A stretch of DNA of 64,000 bases, taken from contig NZ_JBHUIY010000001.1 of NCBI RefSeq assembly GCF_042683125.1, positions 62,001-126,000 of the forward strand, written 5' to 3'. Positions within the stretch are counted from its first letter, which is position 1. Each line of letters starts with the position of its first letter. Shown here piece after piece: positions 42,779-49,386 of this stretch. Origin of the DNA: Phaeospirillum tilakii. GTDB taxonomy: Bacteria > Pseudomonadota > Alphaproteobacteria > Rhodospirillales > Magnetospirillaceae. The position numbers and the translations under genes are program-made. The notes beneath the pieces were generated by a model. It was not told the origin of the DNA. It made no database searches and saw only the letters and a list, made by a program, of their open reading frames with translations.

Positions 42779-43174
42779 TTACAGCGGCGGCGTCACCGTC
42801 GAATCGGTCCGCAGCGGGCTGGCGGCCAGCGGGATCACCGCGCGCGACAGTTCGGTCGAGACCATCGTGCCGGGCCGGCCGGGCGCCTCGCATGAGGCCG
42901 AGCGCAGCCGCAGCGCCAGATCGTGGCCGAGCGGGCGGTCCCAGTCGAACAGGGTGCATGTCTCGCCATTGGCTCCGGTCGCCACGCCATCGGGACGGGC
43001 GGGGTAATTGCCGAATTCGCTGCCGAGGCCGTTGCCGATGGCGACCGGCGGGCCGGCGCGGCGGGCGGCCGGCTGCCCCCAGCCGGGGGCGGGGCCGGCC
43101 TCGGGGGTGGCGCATCCCGACAGGGTGATGGTCAGGGCCAGCGCGGCGGCGCCGCAAACGGTCAAGGCTTTCAT
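42779..43174 (-). CDS. Small predicted lipoprotein
   Basis: A 131-residue protein. The lipobox is TLSGCATP after a hydrophobic segment, so it should be lipidated and anchored to a membrane. The mature protein is 110 residues with two other cysteines (ETCTLFDW and SASCEAPG). I see no match. AAGAGGAGG lies before the ATG. It lies between the DUF1311 gene and the anf operon tail; it is probably not part of the operon, being 77 bp away. Confidence 0.7.
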   Translation of the reverse strand: MKALTVCGAAALALTITLSGCATPEAGPAPGWGQPAARRAGPPVAIGNGLGSEFGNYPARPDGVATGANGETCTLFDWDRPLGHDLALRLRSASCEAPGRPGTMVSTELSRAVIPLAASPLRTDSTVTPPL

Positions 43175-43251
43175 CGCGGCCTCCTCTTCTTTCGAAGGCA
43201 GAACGCAGCCTGCGCCGCCAATGCGGCCTTTTCGTGGCGGCCGGCGCGGGG

Positions 43252-43890
43252 TCAGAATCCCTCGCCGGTGTCCTGGTCCATTTCCTCGTCCTGACTGATG
43301 AAATTGGCGCAGGCCGAGCAGGGCAGGGCGCCGGCCAGATCGATCTCGTCGAGCAGGTTGCGGCGCGGCACCGGGTAGGCGGCCGGCTTCGACGCCGTCG
43401 CCCTCAGCCGGGCGATCTCGGGGGCGGGCAGGCCGCGCGCCTCGGCCCCGGCGATCAGCAGGGCGAGGTATTCCCGGCTGGGCAGGCCGGGCGGGCCGAG
43501 GCTGTCAGGCTTGTGCATCAGCGCCTCCTGCATCACCCCGTCCTGGTCGATCACCTCGACCGGGAAATGAAAGGCGCTGCCGGTGCCGTTGAACCGCACC
43601 CCCAGCCACAAATCGATCCGCTCGGAATCCTCGGCGTCGAGCCAGTACAGCGCGCCGAACAGGGTCTGTCCCGGCGCCTCGACCACGGTGGCCTCGGCCC
43701 CGTCCCAGCGCTTGCTGTAGCCGCGGAAGGCGAGGGCGTGGTCGGGCAGGGTGGCGAGGCCGAAATAGCGCGGGTTGCGGCAGCGCTGGGCGATCACCTC
43801 GGGGTGAAGGTCGAGGCCGCAGAGGAAATAGAGCAGCGGGGGCAGGTCCTCGCCGCTCTCGGCCGGGAGGGTGTCGTCGTCCCCACTCAT
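43252..43890 (-). CDS. Gamma-glutamylcyclotransferase-fold protein at the end of the anf operon
   Basis: A 212-residue protein. FLCGLDLHPEVIAQRC, FRGYSKRWDGAEATVV and EAPGQTLFGALYWLDAED place it in the GGCT/AIG2 fold. In active members a Glu lies in the (D/E)xxEGV motif; here the matching segment is IDLWLGV, so the catalytic Glu appears replaced by Leu. PDSLGPPGLPSREYLALLIA follows, as in GGCT-like genes I associate with nitrogenase clusters. The C-terminus carries ALPCSACANFI, a CxxC that could bind metal. Its ATG overlaps the anfO stop (ATGA), so it is translated with anfO. It occupies the place of anfR in other operons, but I cannot confirm that it is AnfR. Confidence 0.75.
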   Translation of the reverse strand: MSGDDDTLPAESGEDLPPLLYFLCGLDLHPEVIAQRCRNPRYFGLATLPDHALAFRGYSKRWDGAEATVVEAPGQTLFGALYWLDAEDSERIDLWLGVRFNGTGSAFHFPVEVIDQDGVMQEALMHKPDSLGPPGLPSREYLALLIAGAEARGLPAPEIARLRATASKPAAYPVPRRNLLDEIDLAGALPCSACANFISQDEEMDQDTGEGF

Positions 43891-44630
43891 GCCGGACGCT
43901 CCGCGCCGGGGCGGGGCCGGACCACCACATGCAGCCCGGCCCCGGCCGCCTCGGTGGTGGCGGTCAGGCCCAGTTCGGCCAGGGTCGGCCCGAACCAGCG
44001 CGGCAGGTGGTCGCAATCGAGGTCGAGCCGTTCGAAGCCGCCGCGATGCAGGAACGGCAGCAGGATATCGCGTGAATTGAGCCCGCCGCCGCCGGCCAGC
44101 GCGGCGGCAAGGTCGAGGTGGAAGCGGCCACCGCCCAGCGCCTCGGGCTCGGGCAGGGTCGGCAGGCCGAGGCCGATCGGGCGCGAGGTCCCGCCGCCGC
44201 CGCCACAGCCGCCGCCACAGCCGCCGCCGCCGGTGGTGGTGCCACAGGCCTCGGCGCTGGCACAGGCTTCGGCCTGGGCGGCGGCCTCGGCCTCGGCGCG
44301 GGCGCGCTCCTGGCCGGCGACCTCGTCGAGCAGGGCCTTGGCGTAGCCGTCGCTGCTCCAGCAATGAAAGCCGAAGGATTCAAGCAGGGTGGGCAGGATT
44401 CCGGTCAGGCCCTCGGCCAGCAGCACCCGGCAATCCTGCAATTCGGGCAGGGCGCAGAGGTCGCGCAGGCGGGCCTTCATCGCCCCCAGCCCCTGGGCCG
44501 GATCGACGGTGAGGGCGAAGGCTCCGATTTCGGCCCAGGCATCGCCCTGGCTTTGGTAGACCCGGAGCGAGCCGGGGGAAAACAGCCCGGTGACATGGCC
44601 GGACTGATCGACATAGGCGGCGATCTTCAT
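43887..44630 (-). CDS. anfO: Fe-only nitrogenase accessory protein AnfO
   Basis: A 247-residue soluble protein with the AnfO-type start MKIAAYVDQSGHVTGLFSPG, then VYQSQGDAWAEIGAF and a middle region RVLLAEGLTGILPTLLESFG. AnfO is needed for Fe-only nitrogenase activity in Rhodobacter capsulatus, but its biochemical role is not known. Residues about 143-170 form an unusual Cys/Gly-rich stretch with five cysteines (ACASAEACGTTTGGGGC, then GGGC followed by a Gly run). GGAAAGG lies before ATG 44630. The stop overlaps the next start. A two-hairpin element separates it from anfK. Confidence 0.85.
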   Translation of the reverse strand: MKIAAYVDQSGHVTGLFSPGSLRVYQSQGDAWAEIGAFALTVDPAQGLGAMKARLRDLCALPELQDCRVLLAEGLTGILPTLLESFGFHCWSSDGYAKALLDEVAGQERARAEAEAAAQAEACASAEACGTTTGGGGCGGGCGGGGGTSRPIGLGLPTLPEPEALGGGRFHLDLAAALAGGGGLNSRDILLPFLHRGGFERLDLDCDHLPRWFGPTLAELGLTATTEAAGAGLHVVVRPRPGAERPA

Positions 44631-44680
44631 GGCGGCGACCTTTCCTGCCGAAGGGCGGGGGGGGAGAAGGGTCACGGGGT

Positions 44681-44720
44681 CCGGGGCCTTGCGGCCCCGG
44701 CGGGTGTGGGCGGAGCCCAC
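44681..44720 (-). repeat. Two-hairpin extragenic element, copy G (reverse), anfK-anfO gap
   Basis: On +: CCGGGGCC-TTGC-GGCCCCGG, linker CGGGT, GTGGGC-GGA-GCCCAC. In forward orientation relative to anfK, 20 bases after its stop, inside the operon; it may lower read-through or stabilise the upstream mRNA. Confidence 0.75.
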
Positions 44721-44739
44721 ATCCCATTCCCCGGGGATA

Positions 44740-46128
44740 TCACCAGACGTTGAGGATCCACTCGCGGCTCTTCTTGTACTCCATGTCGGTGAACAGGGCG
44801 TTGGCCATCGCCTCGGCCAGCCAGATCGCGCCGTTGTAGCCGACCACCGGGTGACGGTAGTGACCGGCGCGGTCGTAGGTCGGGAAGCCGACCCGGACCA
44901 GCGGGATCTGGTAGTCGATCGAGACGAAGCGGCCCTTGGAGTGACCGAGGATCAGGTCGAATTCCTGGCCCTTGTTCTTGATGCGGTCTTCCAGTTCCCA
45001 CAAATCGGCGTTGGTGATGATCTCCATCTCGTGGGTGACGTTTTCCTGCAACGCCTTGAGCCGGGGATCATCGGCGTAGCCGGGGTTCTCGTCGCCGATC
45101 AGCAGCAGCTTCGGCTTCATGCCGAGGTCGAGGCAGAACTCGGCCAGGCCGATCACCAGATCGGGGTTGCCGTAGATCGCCACCTTCTTGTCGGCCAGGA
45201 ACATGTGGGCCAGGTCGGTGATGGCGTCGATGGCGATGCCGCGTTCCTTGACCAGCGAGGCGGGGATCGGCTTGCCGGTCATCGCCTTGAGGTTGGCGAG
45301 GAAGGTGTCGGTGTTGCGGATGCCGATCGGGGTCGGGCCGATGATCGCCGGCACGTCCCAGCGCTTTTCGAGGTACTTGGCCGCCGCGCCGCCCTCATAG
45401 CGGTTGAGCGCGATGGTGCCCTGGGCGTCGGCGGTCTCGATCAGGTCCTGGATGGTGGTGTCGCCATGCGAGACGACATCCTTGGTGGGCGCCAGCGGCG
45501 AGTCGAAATTCTCGATCTCGAACAGCACGTTGGCTTCGATGTCCATCTCGGACAGGATGTGCTTCAGCTCCTTGCAGTCGCCCGGATTGACCCAGCCGGT
45601 GATCAGGTTGATCTTCAGGCTGGGCTTGTTCTTCTGCGAGAAGTACTTGACGAAGTCCCGCACCGCGACGTCGTAGCCGCTGACCATCGAACCGACGAAG
45701 GACGGGGTGTGCACCGGGATCAGATGGACCTCGCGGCCCGGATACTTCTCCTTCAGCAGCCCGTTGTTGAGCTTGGTGACCACGCCGTCGACGTCGTCGC
45801 CGATCACCTCGGTGGAGCAGGTGGTGATGATCGGGATGATCTTGACGTGCGGATAGCGCATCAGCAGCACGTCGACGCCTTCCTCGACCCGGTTGAGGGC
45901 ACCGAACACCGCCCCGTCCTCGTGGACCGAGGAGGAGGCGATCTCGAAGCTCTCCTTGAGGTGCTGCGAGATCAGCAGGCGGACGAACATCACACAGCCC
46001 TGGCCGCCATGGACCAGACCGATGCAGTCCTTGAGGCCGATCGAGGCGTACTGGGCGCCGGCGGGCTGGCAGGTGAAGATCGGATTGATGGTGCCGATCC
46101 GCTCCTTGAGCTTCATTTCACAGGACAT
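44740..46128 (-). CDS. anfK: Fe-only nitrogenase dinitrogenase beta subunit
   Basis: A 462-residue beta subunit of the FeFe protein, which with AnfD and AnfG reduces N2 using electrons from AnfH. P-cluster ligands are visible at Cys20 (NPIFTCQPAGAQYA), Cys45 (HGGQGCVMF) and Cys104 (IITTCSTEVIGDD). The length equals that of Azotobacter AnfK (462). Motifs HTPSFVGSMVSGYDVAVRDF and TRFDNRYEGG-like LNRYEGGAAAKYLE are typical of this family. The start at ATG 46128 lies 13 bases after the anfG stop with a GGAGGG site. No frameshift or missing segment. Confidence 0.95.
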   Translation of the reverse strand: MSCEMKLKERIGTINPIFTCQPAGAQYASIGLKDCIGLVHGGQGCVMFVRLLISQHLKESFEIASSSVHEDGAVFGALNRVEEGVDVLLMRYPHVKIIPIITTCSTEVIGDDVDGVVTKLNNGLLKEKYPGREVHLIPVHTPSFVGSMVSGYDVAVRDFVKYFSQKNKPSLKINLITGWVNPGDCKELKHILSEMDIEANVLFEIENFDSPLAPTKDVVSHGDTTIQDLIETADAQGTIALNRYEGGAAAKYLEKRWDVPAIIGPTPIGIRNTDTFLANLKAMTGKPIPASLVKERGIAIDAITDLAHMFLADKKVAIYGNPDLVIGLAEFCLDLGMKPKLLLIGDENPGYADDPRLKALQENVTHEMEIITNADLWELEDRIKNKGQEFDLILGHSKGRFVSIDYQIPLVRVGFPTYDRAGHYRHPVVGYNGAIWLAEAMANALFTDMEYKKSREWILNVW

Positions 46129-46141
46129 GGGGGGAGCCCTC

Positions 46142-46492
46142 CTAGTACTTCTGATCGGTGAGTTCTTCGTTGAGCGACCCGTCGATGGTGACGAAGTCGA
46201 GCCGCTCATGCAGGGCCTTGATCAACGCCTTGATCTCGTCCTTGGACATCGCGTTGATCCAGGGATAGTCCTTGCGATAGGCCTCGGCCAGCCAGTAGGC
46301 GTCGACGTGGTAGCAGCGGTCATGCGGGGTGCTGAGATCGACCTCTTCACCGCACAGAAGCTGTGCCGTCTTCTTGAGGATTTCCTCGTTCTGGCGTCGG
46401 CGGTCCCAGGCGCGGGAATGGAACTGCCACAGGCAATTCTTCATGATGCAGTCGAGAAGCTGCTCGACCCGGTCCTTGCTCAGTTCGTTCAT
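46142..46492 (-). CDS. anfG: Fe-only nitrogenase delta subunit
   Basis: A 116-residue delta subunit, found only in alternative nitrogenases and essential for their activity. IMKNCLWQFHSRAWDRRRQN is the diagnostic block; CYHVDAYWLAEAYRKDYPW and LDFVTIDGSLNEELTDQKY complete the match. VnfG sequences differ clearly in these segments (for example, they lack the MKNCLWQFHSR start), which supports the Fe-only rather than vanadium system. The start ATG 46490-46492 lies 12 bp downstream of anfD; its stop is 13 bp before anfK. Confidence 0.95.
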   Translation of the reverse strand: MNELSKDRVEQLLDCIMKNCLWQFHSRAWDRRRQNEEILKKTAQLLCGEEVDLSTPHDRCYHVDAYWLAEAYRKDYPWINAMSKDEIKALIKALHERLDFVTIDGSLNEELTDQKY

Positions 46493-46504
46493 GGGGTCAG
46501 CTCC

Positions 46505-48067
46505 TTATTCGGCCGCATCGGCCTTGCGCGGGAACTCGGGATAGGTCCGCGAGCGCAGGTCTTTGACGAGGTCATACTGGCCGGTGTATTCGCACCGGTT
46601 CGGATCGTTGGCGACCTCGGGGTCGAGGCTGGCGTCGGCCAGCATCCGGGTGGTGGCGAAGCCCCGGTCGGTCGGGATCTCGTCCTTGCTGATGTCGAGC
46701 GCGGCGAGCTGGTGGATCGGCGAGTAGATGCCGTTGTAGATGTCGCGGGCGAAGCGGACCCAGCCTTCGAAGCCCTTGTAGGGGCCGTTGTGGTAGGCGT
46801 GGGCGTTGAGGTAGGGCACGCCGACCTTCTTGGCCACCTCGCCCGGGCGCTTGCCGGTGAAGATGATGTCGGGCTTCAGCATCTCGAGGGCTTCGTAGCC
46901 TTCAAGCTCGTTGGGATCGTCGATGGCGAGCGCGCCTTCGCCGCAGCGGGCGATGCCCTTTTCCATGTCACCCTGGTGGCCGAACTTGGTGTAGACCGAC
47001 ACCACCTTGACGCCCATTTCCTCTTCGATGACGTGGGCCCAGTGCCACAGCTTGGAGCCGCCCGGCCACAGGCAGACCTTCTTGCCCTTCAGGCGCTCCT
47101 TGTACCAGTCGAGCTGGGGCTTCCACTTGGCGGTTTCCTCGGCGATGATCTTCTCGGCGCGGTCCTCGATGCCGAAGAACATGCCGACCTTGCGCAGCGA
47201 GGCCGACAGCGGGCCGAAGCCGAAGCCGTCGATGTCGAGGCGCGGAATGCCGTAGCGGACGCGCAGCTCGTTGCAGATGTATTCGGCCGAGCGGGCGCAT
47301 TCGAGCACGTTGAGCTGCGCCTTGTGCATCGCGCGCAGGTCGTCATAGGAGCCGTTGCCGGTGAAGGTGGAGAGGATCTGGATCCCCATCTTCTTGAAAT
47401 AGTCCTGCATCACCTCCTGGTCGCCCTGAATATTGTATTCACCGACGTAGTTGATGACGTAGTCGCTGGTGATCTCGGGCTCGACGGTGCCGACCTTCTT
47501 GTTGACCCAGGCGATGTTGATCTTGTGGTGGCCGCCCGACTGGCTGGGGCCGCCGAAGCCCGGCGAGTTGCAGACGAAGATGTCGACGTCGGGCATCTCC
47601 TCCATCACCTCTTCCGCGATGGCGTCGATGTCGTCGCCGATCAGCGCGGTGGCGCAGGTCTGGTAGATCGTCATGCGCTTGATGTGGGGGAAGGCCTTGA
47701 ACGCCTCGACGATGTTCTGCTTCAGCAGCTTCTCGGCGCCGAACACGATGTGCTTTTCACGCACGTCGGTGGCGAAGGTGTAATGGAGCTGGAAGTCCTT
47801 GTTGTCGCTGATGTAGCGCTTGGTCTGCCAGGTGTCGTAGGTGCAGCCGATCGGGCCGTGGCTGATGTGGATCACGTCCTTCATCGGGGTGCCGATCACG
47901 TGCTTCGCGCCGCAATAGGCGCAGCCGCGCTCGGAAATCGACCCGGGGATCGTGTTGAGATAGCCAAGCGGCAGGGCGTGGGTCAGGTCTTCGCCCGGAC
48001 CCTTGATCACGGCATGCTTGCCCCGCTCGGGGATGCATTCACTGCATTTGAACAGATGATACGGCAT
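46505..48067 (-). CDS. anfD: Fe-only nitrogenase dinitrogenase alpha subunit
   Basis: A 520-residue catalytic alpha subunit that holds FeFe-cofactor. P-cluster ligands Cys49 (SERGCAYC), Cys75 (GPIGCTYDTW) and Cys138 (YQTCATALIG) are present. The cofactor is held by Cys257 (NVLECARSAEY) and His423 (YLNAHAYHNGPY), the positions described for AnfD proteins. Gln176 and His180 lie in GPSQSGGHHK, equivalent to Gln191/His195 of NifD. CLWPGGSKLWHWAHVIEEE is another family block. Residue counts match the Fe-only family without gaps. 142 bp separate it from anfH, with two stem-loops. Confidence 0.96.
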   Translation of the reverse strand: MPYHLFKCSECIPERGKHAVIKGPGEDLTHALPLGYLNTIPGSISERGCAYCGAKHVIGTPMKDVIHISHGPIGCTYDTWQTKRYISDNKDFQLHYTFATDVREKHIVFGAEKLLKQNIVEAFKAFPHIKRMTIYQTCATALIGDDIDAIAEEVMEEMPDVDIFVCNSPGFGGPSQSGGHHKINIAWVNKKVGTVEPEITSDYVINYVGEYNIQGDQEVMQDYFKKMGIQILSTFTGNGSYDDLRAMHKAQLNVLECARSAEYICNELRVRYGIPRLDIDGFGFGPLSASLRKVGMFFGIEDRAEKIIAEETAKWKPQLDWYKERLKGKKVCLWPGGSKLWHWAHVIEEEMGVKVVSVYTKFGHQGDMEKGIARCGEGALAIDDPNELEGYEALEMLKPDIIFTGKRPGEVAKKVGVPYLNAHAYHNGPYKGFEGWVRFARDIYNGIYSPIHQLAALDISKDEIPTDRGFATTRMLADASLDPEVANDPNRCEYTGQYDLVKDLRSRTYPEFPRKADAAE

Positions 48068-48111
48068 AGGGGGAACTCCTCGCGGAATGGGCGGGCGGTC
48101 GGCGCCGGCGC

Positions 48112-48188
48112 GCGGCGAAGCGTTAATCGGGGGTGAGCGAGACAGGCAGGCAGACAGACGCCCCGGTCCCGATCGAACGCTTCGCCGC
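48112..48188 (-). promoter_or_regulatory. Large stem-loop in the anfH-anfD gap
   Basis: Arms GCGGCGAAGCGTT (48112-48124) and AACGCTTCGCCGC (48176-48188) are perfectly complementary over 13 bases and flank a 51-base loop that can pair further (AATCGGG with CCCGAT). It probably stabilises the anfH transcript or limits read-through into anfD. Confidence 0.6.
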
Positions 48189-48213
48189 CTGACGCCGGAG
48201 AGGGCGGCGTCAG
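48189..48213 (-). promoter_or_regulatory. Small stem-loop at the anfH stop codon
   Basis: CTGACGCC (48189-48196) and GGCGTCAG (48206-48213) form an 8-bp stem that includes the anfH stop codon region (tca on + at 48210). Confidence 0.55.
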
Positions 48214-49037
48214 TCGAGCAGGCCGTACTTCTCGACCATCACTTCCAGCTGGTCCATCGACAGCGGCTTCGGGATGACGAAGTCGGTGTTCTCGATGATG
48301 TTCTTGGCCAGCGTGGCGTATTCCAGCGCCTGGTTTTCCTTGTTGTCGTACTCGGTGACGGTCTTCTTGTTGAACTCCGCCTTCTGCACGATGTTGTCGC
48401 GCGGCACGAAGTGGATCATCTTGGTGCCGATCGCCGAGGTGAATTCCTCGATGAAGTCGCGCTCGCCATCGACCTTGCGGCTGTTGCAGATGATGCCGCC
48501 CAGGCGCACGCCGGACTGCTTGGCGTACTTGACCAGGCCCTTGCAGATGTTGTTGGCGGCGTAGACCGCCATCATCTCGCCCGAGGCGACGATGTAGACT
48601 TCCTGCGCCTTGCCGTCGCGGATCGGCATCGCGAAGCCGCCGCACACCACGTCGCCCAGCACGTCGAAGAAGACGAAGTCGAGGTCGTTGGTGTAGGCGC
48701 CGAGCGATTCCATCAGGTCGATCGCGGTGATCACGCCACGGCCGGCACAGCCAACCCCCGGCTCCGGCCCGCCGGACTCGACGCACTGGATGTCCATGAA
48801 GCCGGTCTTGACCACCTTGTCGAAGGTCACCTTCTCGGCGCCCTGCTCGCGCAGCACGTCCATCAGGGTCTCCTGCGGCTTGCCGCCGAGGATCAGGCGG
48901 GTGGAGTCGGCCTTGGGATCACAGCCGTGAATGAAGATCTTCTTGTTGTGAAAGTGGGCCAGCGCAGCGGCAGTATTTTGCGTCGTGGTGGACTTGCCGA
49001 TACCGCCCTTGCCGTAAATGGCGACTTTGCGGGTCAT
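48210..49037 (-). CDS. anfH: Fe-only nitrogenase iron protein (dinitrogenase reductase)
   Basis: A 275-residue homodimeric ATP-driven electron donor. P-loop GKGGIGKST lies at residues 9-17. The [4Fe-4S] ligands are Cys97 (GVGCAGRGV) and Cys132 (GDVVCGGFAMP). Arg100 is the site that DraT ADP-ribosylates in related bacteria. The C-terminus NTDFVIPKPLSMDQLEVMVE matches AnfH rather than NifH. It is the first gene of the operon, 58-70 bp downstream of a sigma-54 promoter. Iron proteins are often annotated nifH regardless of type; neighbouring anfD/G decide this case. Confidence 0.95.
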   Translation of the reverse strand: MTRKVAIYGKGGIGKSTTTQNTAAALAHFHNKKIFIHGCDPKADSTRLILGGKPQETLMDVLREQGAEKVTFDKVVKTGFMDIQCVESGGPEPGVGCAGRGVITAIDLMESLGAYTNDLDFVFFDVLGDVVCGGFAMPIRDGKAQEVYIVASGEMMAVYAANNICKGLVKYAKQSGVRLGGIICNSRKVDGERDFIEEFTSAIGTKMIHFVPRDNIVQKAEFNKKTVTEYDNKENQALEYATLAKNIIENTDFVIPKPLSMDQLEVMVEKYGLLD

Positions 49038-49105
49038 GATGGGGGAACTCCCTAGTCGGTGGAACCTCTGCGACGGACCCAGCCCGTCTTCGTGGTTATT
49101 AGGAA

Positions 49106-49121
49106 AGCAACCACCGTGCCA
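49106..49121 (-). promoter_or_regulatory. Sigma-54 (RpoN) promoter of anfH
   Basis: Read on the minus strand: TGGCACGGTGGTTGCT. This fits TGGCACG-N4-TTGC(A/T) exactly, with the -24 GG and -12 GC at the required spacing. The predicted start point is near 49095, giving a leader of about 58 bases. Sigma-54 promoters need an enhancer-binding activator; AnfA is the known one for anf operons, but anfA is not in this window. Confidence 0.9.
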
Positions 49122-49142
49122 GATGCCGGGTCACTCCCGCTT

Positions 49143-49166
49143 CGACCCGCTCTTTTTTTCGGGTCG
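49143..49166. promoter_or_regulatory. Perfect inverted repeat upstream of the sigma-54 promoter
   Basis: CGACCCG, ten-base T-rich spacer, CGGGTCG. It lies about 50-70 bp upstream of the predicted start point. It could be an activator site or the terminator of the upstream gene. Confidence 0.45.
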
Positions 49167-49230
49167 GTTGGCTCCCCACGCTATAAAGCAAGGATACATA
49201 ACGCTTTCGCCCCGAACGCGGTGCGGCCGG

Positions 49231-49252
49231 GGAGCGGCGGAATGTCCGCTCC
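49231..49252. promoter_or_regulatory. Second inverted repeat, possible enhancer site
   Basis: GGAGCGG, eight-base spacer, CCGCTCC, located about 136-157 bp upstream of the predicted start point, the usual distance for a sigma-54 activator site. No known AnfA consensus was tested. Confidence 0.4.
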
Positions 49253-49386
49253 CGGTTCAGCCCGGGATCATTTTTACAATCCGGTGAATCCCGCAGCGGC
49301 CTGCGAATTTTAATTGATCGAGACCGCCTGTTCCGGTTCGGTAAATTCGCCCGATGGAGGGGCGGAACGGGTAAATCCGCCCGCCG

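Larger units (their letters stand above)
49038..49386. other. 349-bp anfH upstream region
   Basis: No gene seen. From anfH outwards: sigma-54 promoter, a perfect IR (49143-49166), an AAAGC/GCTTT dyad around 49186-49206, another IR (49231-49252), and an AT-rich patch near 49268-49320. The upstream gene (diguanylate cyclase) runs the same way and ends at 49387. Confidence 0.6.

Noticed and set aside
44119..44260. Possible CRISPR-like or minisatellite array
   Set aside because: The triplet periodicity encodes a Gly/Cys run within AnfO; there are no spacers of constant length.
44740..49037. Molybdenum (nif) or vanadium (vnf) nitrogenase genes
   Set aside because: A delta-subunit gene excludes nif. 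The AnfG-type block MKNCLWQFHSR and AnfD C257/H423 numbering fit the Fe-only family rather than Vnf.
49143..49166. Rho-independent terminator of the upstream diguanylate cyclase gene
   Set aside because: The stem is 220 bp beyond that stop and the T-run lies in the loop, not after the stem, so it is reported as a regulatory candidate instead.
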